Positions 17,577 through 26,200 of a DNA stretch of 64,000 nt are shown piece by piece (the first letter of the stretch is position 1; every line of letters starts with the position of its first letter). Below the pieces are notes generated by a model that saw only the letters and a list, made by a program, of their open reading frames with translations, was not told the origin of the DNA and did not search any database. A program made the translations under genes and the position numbers. The stretch comes from CBDCBA01 sp965214125 (lineage in GTDB: Bacteria; Planctomycetota; Phycisphaerae; Tepidisphaerales; Tepidisphaeraceae): contig CBDCBA010000003.1 of assembly GCA_965214125.1 (NCBI GenBank), positions 1 through 64,000 on the forward strand, given 5' to 3'.

Positions 17577-17950
17577 CAGAGGGCCTCCTTCATCGCGTCG
17601 GCAACGGACTTGGCGAGTTGCGGGGCACGCTCGCGGAGAGGGGTTTCGAGGAACTTGGCCTGGGCGAGCGGGTTTGCGTCGGTGTTGAAGTTGGTGGTCA
17701 CGCCCTCGTGAACCGCGGCGGCGTAGTCGGTGTTGAAGCCGAGCGTCTTGGAGATGCCGCGGCGGCTGGCCACGGCCGGCGTGCTGGTGGCGCTGCCCTT
17801 CAGATCGCCGGATTTGACTGGCGCAAGGTCCTGCGCGGTGCCCAGCACGTGCTCGGCCGCCTGGTCGAGGCCGCGGGCGGCGGCGTCGAGTGCTTTTCGC
17901 TCGGCCTGCCGGAGCCCTTGAAGCAGTTGTCGCACGTCGAAGTTGCTCAC
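17576..17950 (-). CDS. HK97 gp10-like head-tail joining protein
   Basis: A 124-residue protein. The GTG start (VSNFDVRQLLQGLRQAERKA) overlaps the previous stop as GTGA. The helix RGLDQAAEHVLGTAQDLAPV, followed by KSGDLKGS and FNTDYAAAVHEG, is the pattern of the HK97 gp10 family, where a helical start is followed by a P-x-x-x-G-x-L-x-x-S block and a Y-A-x-x-V-E/H-G motif. The C-terminus KFLETPLRERAPQLAKSVAD is also typical. Family members act at the head-tail interface. Confidence 0.75.
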   Translation of the reverse strand: MSNFDVRQLLQGLRQAERKALDAAARGLDQAAEHVLGTAQDLAPVKSGDLKGSATSTPAVASRRGISKTLGFNTDYAAAVHEGVTTNFNTDANPLAQAKFLETPLRERAPQLAKSVADAMKEAL

Positions 17951-18327
17951 GCGCCACCCCCTTCGCCGGCGGCGGGCGCGAGGGCCAGCTGCCAGTTCGC
18001 CAACGATCCGCCGGCGAACTCCTCGGCCCGGCGGATGACCCAAGTCGACTCCGCGTCCGTGGAGTCGAGGCGGACGATCACGCGGTCCTCGACGCCGAAC
18101 CGCGTGCCGGGCGGCAGCGCGTCGACACGCACGCCGACGACGAGTCGAACGTCTTTCGACACGGTGTCGAGCGTGACCTGCTGCCGGGCCGTGGGCGCAT
18201 GCGCCGTGCAGCGGGCGGCGATCGGGTCGCCGTCGACGAAAGGTCGGCGGCGCGCCATGGGCGCCGGCGCGCCGGCGACCTTGTCGACGCGGACGATCGT
18301 GCAGTTGTCCAGGCCGGTGGTGTTCAC
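17947..18327 (-). CDS. putative head-closure/connector protein
   Basis: A 126-residue, beta-rich protein (MNTTGLDNCTIVRVDKVAGA) with strands DVRLVVGVRVDALPPGTRFG and DRVIVRLDSTDAESTWVIRR. Size and place between the head-tail adaptor and gp10-like genes match head-closure proteins of siphophages, which plug the portal channel. Both ends overlap neighbours by 4 bases. Sequence evidence for the family is weak. Confidence 0.5.
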   Translation of the reverse strand: MNTTGLDNCTIVRVDKVAGAPAPMARRRPFVDGDPIAARCTAHAPTARQQVTLDTVSKDVRLVVGVRVDALPPGTRFGVEDRVIVRLDSTDAESTWVIRRAEEFAGGSLANWQLALAPAAGEGGGA

Positions 18328-18848
18328 AACAACCTCCCGCTCTTAAGCCGGTAGCGGCGGACGAACGTCTCCGCCCGCTGGCAAAGTTGCGGGATGCCGC
18401 CGGCGGCGGGCGCGGCGTAGCTCTCGCTCATGGGGCCGCGGGACTGGCTGGCGAGCCCCTGCTGGCGACGCTCGCGTGCGGCGGCGGCGCCCGCCAGCAG
18501 CGCGTCGGCTTCGACGACGGCCGCCTGCAAGATCGCGAACGGCACGGCGTCGACCTCGACGCCGCCCACCAGCAGGCGATCCCACCGCGTGCCATCGCCG
18601 TACGGCCGTCGCGGGAACGCGCGGAGTTGGGCGGCGTCAAGCTTGCCGCCCTGCCACCGCTGGGCGTCGATCGTCGCGGTGGCCTCGGACAGCGCCGCCG
18701 CCGCACGGGCATCGTCGGCAGCGGCGAAGGCGTCGAGGCCCAGCAGCGTGCCGGCGACATCGGCCGCCTCGGCGACGCTGAGGTAACTGTGCGCGGTGCC
18801 GGCGTACTGGCCGGCGTAGGCGGGAGGATTTGGGATGATTGCGGGCAT
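18324..18848 (-). CDS. head-tail adaptor (gp6/DnaT-like fold)
   Basis: A 174-residue mostly helical protein. YLSVAEAADVAGTLLGLDAF, ALSEATATIDAQRWQGGKLD and FPRRPYGDGTRW, then VPFAILQAAVVEADALLAGA, follow the pattern of the small adaptor family often labelled putative DnaT-like: YxTxxEAD, an A(T)xxID...W.G helix, FPR and a final IPxxvxxAxxExA helix. The protein would sit under the portal ring. It carries a longer C-terminal tail (about 50 residues) than usual. Confidence 0.65.
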   Translation of the reverse strand: MPAIIPNPPAYAGQYAGTAHSYLSVAEAADVAGTLLGLDAFAAADDARAAAALSEATATIDAQRWQGGKLDAAQLRAFPRRPYGDGTRWDRLLVGGVEVDAVPFAILQAAVVEADALLAGAAAARERRQQGLASQSRGPMSESYAAPAAGGIPQLCQRAETFVRRYRLKSGRLL

Positions 18849-20935
18849 CAGGCGAGGCCCTCCGAGATCGTGAGGTCGCCGTCGGCGACGTCGACGCGGT
18901 ACTCGATCCGAGCGTCGCCGTCATCGGGATCGCGGTACCCGGTCGGCCGCAGGAAGATCAGGGCGTAGGTGCCATCTTCAACGCCCAAGGCCCCGAGCCA
19001 TCGCCCATCGGCCCCGGTGGTCGTACGCGACAGCGGCACGCCCGACGGGTTGTAGCCCGCCAGCGCGTGCAGCTCGATCTCCGCGCCGGCGAGCGGATTG
19101 CCGCTGGCGTCAACAACGCGCAGAGCGTCGGCCTGGCCGGCGTCGTGGTCCAGCAATGCGCCGGCAACCTCGATGGCCTCGACCGCCTCCGGGTAGTGCG
19201 GGATGGCAAGGGCCTCATCGTCCGGGCCGTAGCGACCACTCGCGCGGGCGGTCGCCGCGAACGCCGCTTGGCCGCCGTCGGCCGCCCTCTCGTACGTCTG
19301 GCACACGCCACCCGCGATGCCGCTCTCGGCCGACAGGTCCGCCCGCCACGAAACCTTGGGTTCCACCGTCAGGTCGGCTGCGTCCTGCGTTCCATCGCCA
19401 TCCCGATCGAGGCTCTTGACGATGCGGGCGTTGCTGCTTTCCAAGGCCCAGCGGTTGCGGTCCAGGGAGACAACCTTGCTCAAATCGAGCGAACCGAAAA
19501 GCATCGCGTTGTTGGGCCCGGCGGCGTAGGCGTTCGCGACATAGATCAGCGACAGCAGCCCATCGGACGCGCCGGCGGCGAAGACGCCGAGGCCGCCGGG
19601 CGTGCCGGCGGGCACCTCGATCAGATTATGGCGAATCGACCATTTGCCCGACAGCGGCAGCGGTACGTTGAGGCTGCGCGTCCAGGTGATGTCGCACTCC
19701 TCGACACTGACGATCGTGTCGCTCGGGGTGTTGATGACCTCGACGAGTTGTTGCGTGAAGCGGCAGGCGCGGAAGGTGATGCCGCCGTGGCAAGCCTCGC
19801 CGCCGTTGGGATGCAGCCGCGCGGTGGGCAGCGTCGAGTTCGCCACCTCAATCGAGCAGCCGGTGACGCCGCCGGTCGCGTCGAGCGCATCGTTGATCTG
19901 AATCGCGTGGGGCGAGTCGTAGCCGTCGACTCGGACGCTGGCGAAGCGGCCGGTCGACTTGTGCATGAGCAGGCCAGGGCTGTTCGCCACCTGCGTGCCG
20001 CCGAGCGTGTTGGAGTGCGCACGCTCTTTCGGGACGCGGACGTTTCGCAGGAGCAGGTGATTATCGCTGCCGCCGCTAGTGAAGACGATCGGCCCCGCAC
20101 CGCTGACAATCGCACCAACGTCGAGCCCCTCGATCGCGAGCGAGCTGCTGTCCGGATACCGCGTCCAGCCGCAGTTGTGACTACTGCCGCCGTCGGGCAG
20201 CACGCAGCCGGCGATCAGGCCGCTGGCCCCGCCGCCGAAGGCCCACTGTTGCCAGTTGCTCGAGCCTTGGCCCGCGTCGTGCAAGCCGCAGGCGCTGACG
20301 CGCAGGCGGCGGACCTCCACGTCGGCAATCGGGGCGAATGCCGCATCGCCGAAGACGAGACCGTGGCTGTTGTTCAGCCCCGCGCGGCCGTTGCTGGCGC
20401 AGCAGAGCAGCAGGCCGGTTGGATCGCCGCCGTTGGGCGCGTGGACGTACAGCTCCCCCGTCGAATTGTTGACCCACGACGAGCCGGGCGTCGCCTCCAG
20501 CGTGGCGGTCGGCGGCGATGCTCCGGCCACCGCCTGGAGCAAGCTGCGCGTCATCAGCGACGCGTCGACGATCTCCCACACGGTCACGTCACGGTGGCGA
20601 TCGCCGCTCGTCGAAAGCTGCGCTTGGTAGACGTTGCCCGAGACCAGCGACCAAACCGACGACGACAGCAGCACGCCGAAGTGCAGGTTGGCGTGATCGG
20701 TCGCCGACCCACTCTTGACGACCAGGCCGCCCGCCGCGGGGTCGAGGTAGATCGGCTCGGCGATCCAGTGCTGCGGGAGCGTCGCGTCGGTCGGCGCGAT
20801 CAGCAGTCGGTCGCCGGTGCCGAGCGCCCCCGACGCCAGCGCGGCGTTCAGCGTCGCGACATCGGTCCACGGATTACCCGCCGAGCCGTCGCCGGCCGGG
20901 GCGGAGAGGTCGGGGATGTAGTGGAAATCCGCCAT
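18848..20935 (-). CDS. right-handed beta-helix protein with C-terminal Ig/CNA-like domain
   Basis: A 695-residue protein opening MADFHYIPDLSAPAGDGSAG, a common beginning of parallel beta-helix (pectate-lyase-like) proteins. Repeating N/G/S-containing rungs follow (GLNNSHGLVFGDAAFAPIAD, VEVRRLRVSACGLHDAGQGS). Near residue 520 a calcium-type loop SLDRDGDGTQDAADL appears. The last ~90 residues look like a carboxypeptidase-regulatory or CNA-B domain (GNPLAGAEIELHALAGYNPS, TTGADGRWLGALGVEDGTYA). No signal peptide. It sits among head-connector genes, an odd place for a fibre, and may be a capsid decoration or receptor-binding protein. Confidence 0.6.
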   Translation of the reverse strand: MADFHYIPDLSAPAGDGSAGNPWTDVATLNAALASGALGTGDRLLIAPTDATLPQHWIAEPIYLDPAAGGLVVKSGSATDHANLHFGVLLSSSVWSLVSGNVYQAQLSTSGDRHRDVTVWEIVDASLMTRSLLQAVAGASPPTATLEATPGSSWVNNSTGELYVHAPNGGDPTGLLLCCASNGRAGLNNSHGLVFGDAAFAPIADVEVRRLRVSACGLHDAGQGSSNWQQWAFGGGASGLIAGCVLPDGGSSHNCGWTRYPDSSSLAIEGLDVGAIVSGAGPIVFTSGGSDNHLLLRNVRVPKERAHSNTLGGTQVANSPGLLMHKSTGRFASVRVDGYDSPHAIQINDALDATGGVTGCSIEVANSTLPTARLHPNGGEACHGGITFRACRFTQQLVEVINTPSDTIVSVEECDITWTRSLNVPLPLSGKWSIRHNLIEVPAGTPGGLGVFAAGASDGLLSLIYVANAYAAGPNNAMLFGSLDLSKVVSLDRNRWALESSNARIVKSLDRDGDGTQDAADLTVEPKVSWRADLSAESGIAGGVCQTYERAADGGQAAFAATARASGRYGPDDEALAIPHYPEAVEAIEVAGALLDHDAGQADALRVVDASGNPLAGAEIELHALAGYNPSGVPLSRTTTGADGRWLGALGVEDGTYALIFLRPTGYRDPDDGDARIEYRVDVADGDLTISEGLA

Positions 20936-21832
20936 CTACTCGGCGGCCTCCTGCTCGCCGAGCAGCTCGTACCAGGCCAGCGCCATCCGACGCGCCGCGG
21001 CATGGGTCTCGGCAAACTGCGGGCGCGGGTCGAACCAGATCAGCGGCGGCACCCCGGCGTCGCGGCAGGCACGCAGCACGGCCCGCTGCTGCTCGTCGCT
21101 GAGATATCCGTACTCGCCGCTGGAGAACCCGCGGAACGCCGGGCTGACGAACGCCACAACCGATCGCTCGCGCGGCTGGTAGTACCGGATGTTCTGTCGC
21201 GCCCAGTCGCCCGCCGCCTCCGCTTCGGCGATCGCGTCGGCGAGTTGCCCCTTCGCCGTTTCGTAGACCACCTCCGGCGGCAGGTCGTAGAAGACGTAGA
21301 GCGACGGCCCCAGCACATCGGCCGCGGCCGCGACCGCCCGCGACTCCTCCATCCGGCTCACGTCGGTGTCGAGCCGCTCCAGCAGAACGCCGGCTTGGTG
21401 CAGCCAGTAATCCCGACGGGCCGGGCGGGTCGTGCCCTCGACCTTTTCGAGCCGCCGGCTGTTGGCCAGCCCGGCGTGGAACCGGTAGAGCCGGCTGCCG
21501 TAGCCGTAGACACCGATCGGTAACGGCGAGGCCGAGCGCGCTGCGTGGATGATCTTCGCGTACGCCTCGGACTGCTCCGGCGGGAACTCCTCGTGGTCGA
21601 GGAACACCAGATCGGCCTCGGACGAGATCGAGTGCAGGCCCGCAGCCGAGAGGTGCGGGCTCCAAACGTGGGCAAGCCTGGGCGTGCGCTCGCCCAAGCT
21701 TGGCAGGAGCTCGGGGTGGTTGCTGTACAGCGGCGGTTCTGCCGGCCGCGTCGACGGTCGATCGCCCACGGTGGCGGGCGTGGTGGGAACGGCGAGCAGG
21801 AGCACAGCGATGACGACGACGAAGCGACTCAT
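20936..21832 (-). CDS. secreted protein of unknown function, TIM-barrel-like
   Basis: A 298-residue protein with a clear signal peptide (MSRFVVVIAVLLLAVPTTPA). The mature part has alternating strands and helices suggestive of a glycosidase-like barrel: ADLVFLDHEEFPPEQSEAYA, PLPIGVYGYGSRLYRFHAG, GPSLYVFYDLPPEVVYETA, ERSVVAFVSPAFRGFSSG and PPLIWFDPRPQFAETHA. No family is recognised. It begins 4 bases inside the end of the secreted beta-helix gene and precedes the other beta-helix gene, so these three form a block within the head genes. It could act on the cell surface, or be the missing lysis enzyme; neither is shown. Confidence 0.6.
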   Translation of the reverse strand: MSRFVVVIAVLLLAVPTTPATVGDRPSTRPAEPPLYSNHPELLPSLGERTPRLAHVWSPHLSAAGLHSISSEADLVFLDHEEFPPEQSEAYAKIIHAARSASPLPIGVYGYGSRLYRFHAGLANSRRLEKVEGTTRPARRDYWLHQAGVLLERLDTDVSRMEESRAVAAAADVLGPSLYVFYDLPPEVVYETAKGQLADAIAEAEAAGDWARQNIRYYQPRERSVVAFVSPAFRGFSSGEYGYLSDEQQRAVLRACRDAGVPPLIWFDPRPQFAETHAAARRMALAWYELLGEQEAAE

Positions 21833-23460
21833 GGCACCTCCGGGTCGGTGGGCGTGGTGGGGGTGACGAGGCGGTCGGCGGGGGTGGCCTCGTGCTGGTT
21901 GGCGGCGGTGGCGCGGGCGCCGGTCACGCGGGCGGTGGCGGCGGTGCCCAGCGGCTCGCCCACGAAGCGGCCCACCGTCAGGCCCGCCACGTCCGCCGAC
22001 TCGGGCCGGTAGTTGATGCGCAGGTCCATCCTGCCCTGCCGCCAGTTGCGGATGTAGATGGCCCCCAGCCCCGCGTCGAGCTGGCTGTCGGCGGCGTTGC
22101 CGGGCACGCTCTGGATGTCGATGTCGACCAGCGCCAGCCCGCCGAAGCGGGCGACGGTGTCCTTGCCGGCGTGCTTGTTCCCCGGGTGCTGCAGGAAGAT
22201 GCCCTGGCTGTCCCAGCCGGTCGCGGAGACGCCGTAGAGGATCAGGTTGTCAGTGGCCGAGCGGCTGCCGCGGAAGGCGTAGTGCTGCCAGACGTCGCCG
22301 TGGAAGGCGCTCTTGCCGTGGCGATCCAGCGGCACGCCCTCACGGCTGAAGGGGCCGACGACGGCGTTGACCACGAAGCCGCACGAGCCGACCGGGTCGC
22401 CGCTGGTGGGCCCCACCACCACCCCGCGGATGAGGGCCGCTCCGGTGAAGCCGGCGCGGGTGTCGGCGGCGCTGCTGTCCGTGACGTACAGCCCCGCGAG
22501 GTTGGCCGCCCGGCTGAGGCCGGCGCTGACGCCCAGGCCGGGCCCGGCGTAGTGGCAGCCGTCGAGCCAGACCCAGGCGTCCTCACCGCCGCGCACGGGG
22601 TTGGCGCCGGTGAACGTGACGCCCTGCCAGCGGACGCGCGGGAGCTTCATCGACGCCGACGGCTCGATGATGACATCGGCGCGGTCGACGCCGGGGGCGG
22701 CCTGGATGGTCAGCCAGCCACCACCACCCTCGTCGGCGAGGTAGCCGTTGCGGTGGGAGTCGCCGGCGTGGGCGTAGGTGCCGGCGTCGAGCTCGAGGAC
22801 CACGTCGCCGGCGCGGGTGCCGGGTGGCAGGCTGTCGAGGGCGTCGGTGAGGGTCGCGTGCTCGCGACCGGGTCCGACGGCAACGATGGTCGGCTGCGGC
22901 CCACCCAGAACCAGCGGCAGCGCGTGAACGCCGTTGTGAACGGTGTGCGCCGTCAGCTCGCCGGCCAGTTGCAGCGGCCTGCCAACCGCCGGCACCACCC
23001 GAGCCGTCAGTTCGATGGGCCAGGCCGGAACGAGGTGGTGGGCGTGGAGCGTCGGATCGAGCGTCGTCCAATACTCGACGGTGCCCGTGCGCGGGTTGAG
23101 CGTCGGCTCACCGACTGTCGCGATAGGCACGCCATCCATGAAGAATTCGACGCGGACACCATCGCCCAGGGCAAAGGCCACGACGCCAACGGCGAAGGGC
23201 CGGTCGACCGTCTGCCACGGCACGACGTTCCACCGGGCAATCGGGCGAACCCGCGCCCAAGCGGCCGGGGTGGCCGTGTCAGTAGCGAGCGGGCCATCGG
23301 GGCGGGTGGCCGGCGGCGGCGAGGCCAGCGGCGGGATGCCGGCGGCGTCGATGCGCTGCTCCAGCGCGTCAAGACGCTCTTCGAGTGTCGGCTCGGCGGG
23401 CGCGACGTGGGCGGCCAGTAGCAGGCACAGGGTGGCGAGGATGGTGGTGGGTCGGTTCAT
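21829..23460 (-). CDS. secreted beta-helix protein
   Basis: A 543-residue protein starting MNRPTTILATLCLLLAAHVA (signal peptide, probable cut after APA), then a short coiled-coil LEERLDALEQRID. A beta domain (ARWNVVPWQTVDRPFAVGVV) precedes a pectate-lyase-like block containing VGPGREHATLTDALDSLPPG, the usual opening of parallel beta-helix proteins, and many N/D/G rungs (LPRVRWQGVTFTGANPVRGG). Signal peptides are rare in phage structural proteins, so it may be exported by the lysogen or released at infection. Function unknown. Confidence 0.62.
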   Translation of the reverse strand: MNRPTTILATLCLLLAAHVAPAEPTLEERLDALEQRIDAAGIPPLASPPPATRPDGPLATDTATPAAWARVRPIARWNVVPWQTVDRPFAVGVVAFALGDGVRVEFFMDGVPIATVGEPTLNPRTGTVEYWTTLDPTLHAHHLVPAWPIELTARVVPAVGRPLQLAGELTAHTVHNGVHALPLVLGGPQPTIVAVGPGREHATLTDALDSLPPGTRAGDVVLELDAGTYAHAGDSHRNGYLADEGGGGWLTIQAAPGVDRADVIIEPSASMKLPRVRWQGVTFTGANPVRGGEDAWVWLDGCHYAGPGLGVSAGLSRAANLAGLYVTDSSAADTRAGFTGAALIRGVVVGPTSGDPVGSCGFVVNAVVGPFSREGVPLDRHGKSAFHGDVWQHYAFRGSRSATDNLILYGVSATGWDSQGIFLQHPGNKHAGKDTVARFGGLALVDIDIQSVPGNAADSQLDAGLGAIYIRNWRQGRMDLRINYRPESADVAGLTVGRFVGEPLGTAATARVTGARATAANQHEATPADRLVTPTTPTDPEVP

Positions 23461-23492
23461 GGCTGGCGTTGTTTGGCGGGACCGGCGGGCGG

Positions 23493-24671
23493 TCAGGCTT
23501 GGTAGCGGCCGCGCACCTGGCTGCGCAGTTGGAGGTCCGCGAACATGCGCTGGGCGGTCGCCGTATCCCGGCCGAGCAGCCGGCCGGCGTCGGCCAGCGG
23601 CGCAGCGCGGCGGCGCTCGGCGGTACTCGCGAGCCCCTCGACGAACGGGGCCGTGCTCTTGGAGCAGTTGGGGTGGCCGGGGAAGCCGCCATTGGGGATC
23701 GACGCGTACGGCGGGTAGGTCGGGTGCGTGCCCGAAAGGCTGAAGACCTGGCCGAGGAAGGCGGTACACCAGTTGCCGCTCACCCGGCCCACGATGCGAA
23801 CCAAGTCGATTCCCACCTCGTCGAGTCGCTGGTGGCGGCCCGCCTGCATCGCCTGGCGGGTCTTCGTGCGGGCGACCATCTGCGCGTAGTAGCCGGCATC
23901 GAAGTGGCGCGGGCCGCCGCGACCCTCGACGCGGACGATCGGGCCGCTCACGCGCTCGAACGCCTCGCGTAACTCGCGGGCGGCCTGCCGCGGGGAACCC
24001 GAGATCACGCCGCCGGCGAGCACCCGGTTGATCTCCCCCTCGGACAGCGACACCTGCTGGGTCTTGACCAGGTAGGAGCGAGCGACCGAGGCCATGCCGT
24101 CGGCCGCCTTGGCGAGATCGGCCGCTGTTTCGGCGGCGAGCGTTCGCAGCGCCCCGGCATCGACGAGCGAGAGCGATCCGGCCAGCGGCAGGTCGGCGGA
24201 CCGCAGGCCCATCGCCGCGAGTTGGAAGCCCGCGGCTCGGCGGCCCCGCTCGGCAGCGCGGGCGGCGTGGATGCCCACCCACTCGAAGCTGCGAAGGCGT
24301 AGCTCGTCGGCGATGCGGGCGATCTCTGCCTGGAGCTGCGCCGCTCGCGCGCGGCGAAAGGCGCGGGCCTTGTACGTCTTGCCGACGGGCTTGAGCAGGA
24401 GCGATCGAAGCCGCTGCGACGCCGCCTCGAAGTAGCGTTCGAGCTCGGCCGCCTCGGCGGGCGTCACGCCGCTGTCGCCGGTGCTGGGAACGCTGGGCAT
24501 GATGGGTGCGGGCGAAGGCGCAGCTGGGCAGCCGCCCGGCAGGACCAGGAACACGGCGATCGCCAGCAACACCGCGGCGAGGATCAGGGCGTCGCGCCAG
24601 CCGTCGCGATAGGCGCAGGCTCGAACCCGCTCGGCGGCGGCGTGGGCGAGGTTGTGCGTGGGGAGCTTCAA
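23493..24671 (-). CDS. putative minor head protein (Mu gpF/minor capsid type) with N-terminal membrane segment
   Basis: A 392-residue protein. The C-terminal half has the minor-head pattern: TKTRQAMQAGRHQRLDEVGI, RIVGRVSGNWCTAFLGQVF and a final PNGGFPGHPNCSKS block, like the H-P-N-C ending of gpF/SPP1 gp7 relatives. The helical middle (RARAAQLQAEIARIADELRL) also fits. Unusually, the TTG-started N-terminus carries a hydrophobic helix ending in a cysteine (ILAAVLLAIAVFLVLPGGC), like a weak lipobox. An ATG at 24,500 would skip it, but no ribosome site is clear at either. It may initiate capsid assembly at the portal. Confidence 0.6.
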   Translation of the reverse strand: MKLPTHNLAHAAAERVRACAYRDGWRDALILAAVLLAIAVFLVLPGGCPAAPSPAPIMPSVPSTGDSGVTPAEAAELERYFEAASQRLRSLLLKPVGKTYKARAFRRARAAQLQAEIARIADELRLRSFEWVGIHAARAAERGRRAAGFQLAAMGLRSADLPLAGSLSLVDAGALRTLAAETAADLAKAADGMASVARSYLVKTQQVSLSEGEINRVLAGGVISGSPRQAARELREAFERVSGPIVRVEGRGGPRHFDAGYYAQMVARTKTRQAMQAGRHQRLDEVGIDLVRIVGRVSGNWCTAFLGQVFSLSGTHPTYPPYASIPNGGFPGHPNCSKSTAPFVEGLASTAERRRAAPLADAGRLLGRDTATAQRMFADLQLRSQVRGRYQA

Positions 24672-24708
24672 GCTAGACCTGGCGGAAAGCGGAACGGGCC
24701 GGGGCAGA

Positions 24709-25101
24709 TCAGTGAGTCATCAGGTACTGCAACCACGCCTGCCAAGTGACGCTCGGCGTGGTGCCGCCGACGTCGAGGTTGAGCCGTAGGTACCGCTTCG
24801 TCTGGTAGCCCTTCACCAGCACGTTCTGCTCTGCCACGTCGGGATCGGCGGCGGCCTCGACAGAGACATCGGACCAGGTCGCGTTGTCGTCGCTCTCCTG
24901 CAAACTGAAGCCGTACGTCTCGTTGCCGCTTGAGCCGTCTACGCCGGTGCAGTGAACGGCGGCGACGACGGGCAGACCGACGCCGCCGGGCTTGAAGCCC
25001 TTGCCGCTGTCGTAGCTGTTCGACGTGGCGTCGGCGACGTCGGTGCGGGTCTGTCCGCCGGTGAGGGAGAGTGCGTTGTCGAGGGGGCCTACGTCGTTCA
25101 T
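24709..25101 (-). CDS. Bbp16-like capsid cement protein
   Basis: A 130-residue protein directly after the major capsid gene (MNDVGPLDNALSLTGGQTRT). The opening, followed by NSYDSGKGFKPGGVGLP and TYGFSLQESDDNATWSD, then the closing strands TKRYLRLNLDVGGTTPSV, resembles the family named after Bordetella phage Bbp16, decoration proteins that stabilise the shell. The position after the major capsid protein supports this. Confidence 0.6.
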   Translation of the reverse strand: MNDVGPLDNALSLTGGQTRTDVADATSNSYDSGKGFKPGGVGLPVVAAVHCTGVDGSSGNETYGFSLQESDDNATWSDVSVEAAADPDVAEQNVLVKGYQTKRYLRLNLDVGGTTPSVTWQAWLQYLMTH

Positions 25102-25191
25102 GGATGCTCCGGGTCGGGTGGGTGAGCGATTGGATCAGTCGGAACGCCCGCCGCCGCGTTTCCGCAGGGACGGGCCGGCGGACGCGGTGTG

Positions 25192-26118
25192 TCAGGCGGC
25201 TTTCTTGATGCCGCGGTAGCGGGCGGCAGCACGCGGGTGGAACTGGCCGAAGCCGGCGACGACTTCGACGACGTCGACGTAACCCTCACGGGTCAGCCCG
25301 AGGTCGCGGCGCGTCACGAAGCGGAGGGCGAGCAGCCCCTGCACGAAGCGACGATTGGCCTGGCCGCCGAAGCGGACGCAGTAAACGCTGGACGTTTGGC
25401 CGCTCGTGCCCTGCTGCTCGTTGAACGGCAGGATCGCTTCGGCCTCGTCGTCGTCGTCGATCTCGACGATTGTCGAGCCGTTGAACGTGGTGATCTGTCG
25501 GCCCACATCCTGGAACATCAGGCCGCCCGCCGTCGAGCCGATGTCGGCCGACAGATCCTGACGAAGCTCGCGGTTCATGAACAGCACCTTCTCGCTGTTC
25601 GGGCCTGGCACGCTGTCTTGCAGCGCGATGAGCTTCTTGTGCTTGATGCTCTCACCGTTGGCAGCGGCGACCAGCTCCTGGTCAGTTCCGTTCAGCCGCC
25701 ACTTCAGCCCGGCGATCGCCTTGGGATTCGTACCGGGGTCGCCGTGGAAGAACTCGCGGTCGAAGAACTTGCCGGCCGCGATGGTCTTGGCCGCGACCTC
25801 ATCGTCGCGGGCGGCCATTCCGTTGACGTCAACGAGCACCGGGTCGGTGACGACATCGCCGCCGAAGATGCGGAGCGTCTCCCGCTTGGGGCTGCGGACG
25901 CTGCGGGGCGTGTCGTAGCCCTCGTTCAGCGCGCGGTACTGAACGCCGCCGAAGCCGTTGCGCTCCGTGTACTCGTAGGTGAGCGCGTTGTGCGTCATGA
26001 AGTTGATCCGGGGGATGACGACGCTCTCGGTGTTGAAGAGGTCGAGCAGCCCGGCGGCCATGATCTGGCCGGTCTGGATGAGGTCGAGCTTGTGGTCGAG
26101 CAGCGTTTTGGCCGCCAT
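25192..26118 (-). CDS. major capsid protein (HK97 fold)
   Basis: A 308-residue protein (MAAKTLLDHKLDLIQTGQIM). Segments such as KAIAGLKWRLNGTDQELVAA, EKVLFMNRELRQDLSADIGS, FQDVGRQITTFNGSTIVEID and SVYCVRFGGQANRRFVQGLL are typical of siphophage coat proteins: a long spine helix, a P-domain strand (VLFMNRELRQ) and a late substrate-like strand (IVEIDDDDEAEAILPF). It lies between a scaffold-like gene and a cement-like gene. It should be the most abundant virion protein. Confidence 0.8.
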   Translation of the reverse strand: MAAKTLLDHKLDLIQTGQIMAAGLLDLFNTESVVIPRINFMTHNALTYEYTERNGFGGVQYRALNEGYDTPRSVRSPKRETLRIFGGDVVTDPVLVDVNGMAARDDEVAAKTIAAGKFFDREFFHGDPGTNPKAIAGLKWRLNGTDQELVAAANGESIKHKKLIALQDSVPGPNSEKVLFMNRELRQDLSADIGSTAGGLMFQDVGRQITTFNGSTIVEIDDDDEAEAILPFNEQQGTSGQTSSVYCVRFGGQANRRFVQGLLALRFVTRRDLGLTREGYVDVVEVVAGFGQFHPRAAARYRGIKKAA

Positions 26119-26200
26119 GGGTTACTCCGGTGGAGGGTGGTTCGTGAGGTGGTCGAAGGTGCGTCGCGTCCGCTTCGAAAGGGTGTCGATCCGAGGCCGA

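Noticed and set aside
20936..21832. Phage endolysin
   Set aside because: It has a signal peptide and barrel-like pattern, but no lysozyme, amidase, peptidase or transglycosylase motif is visible.
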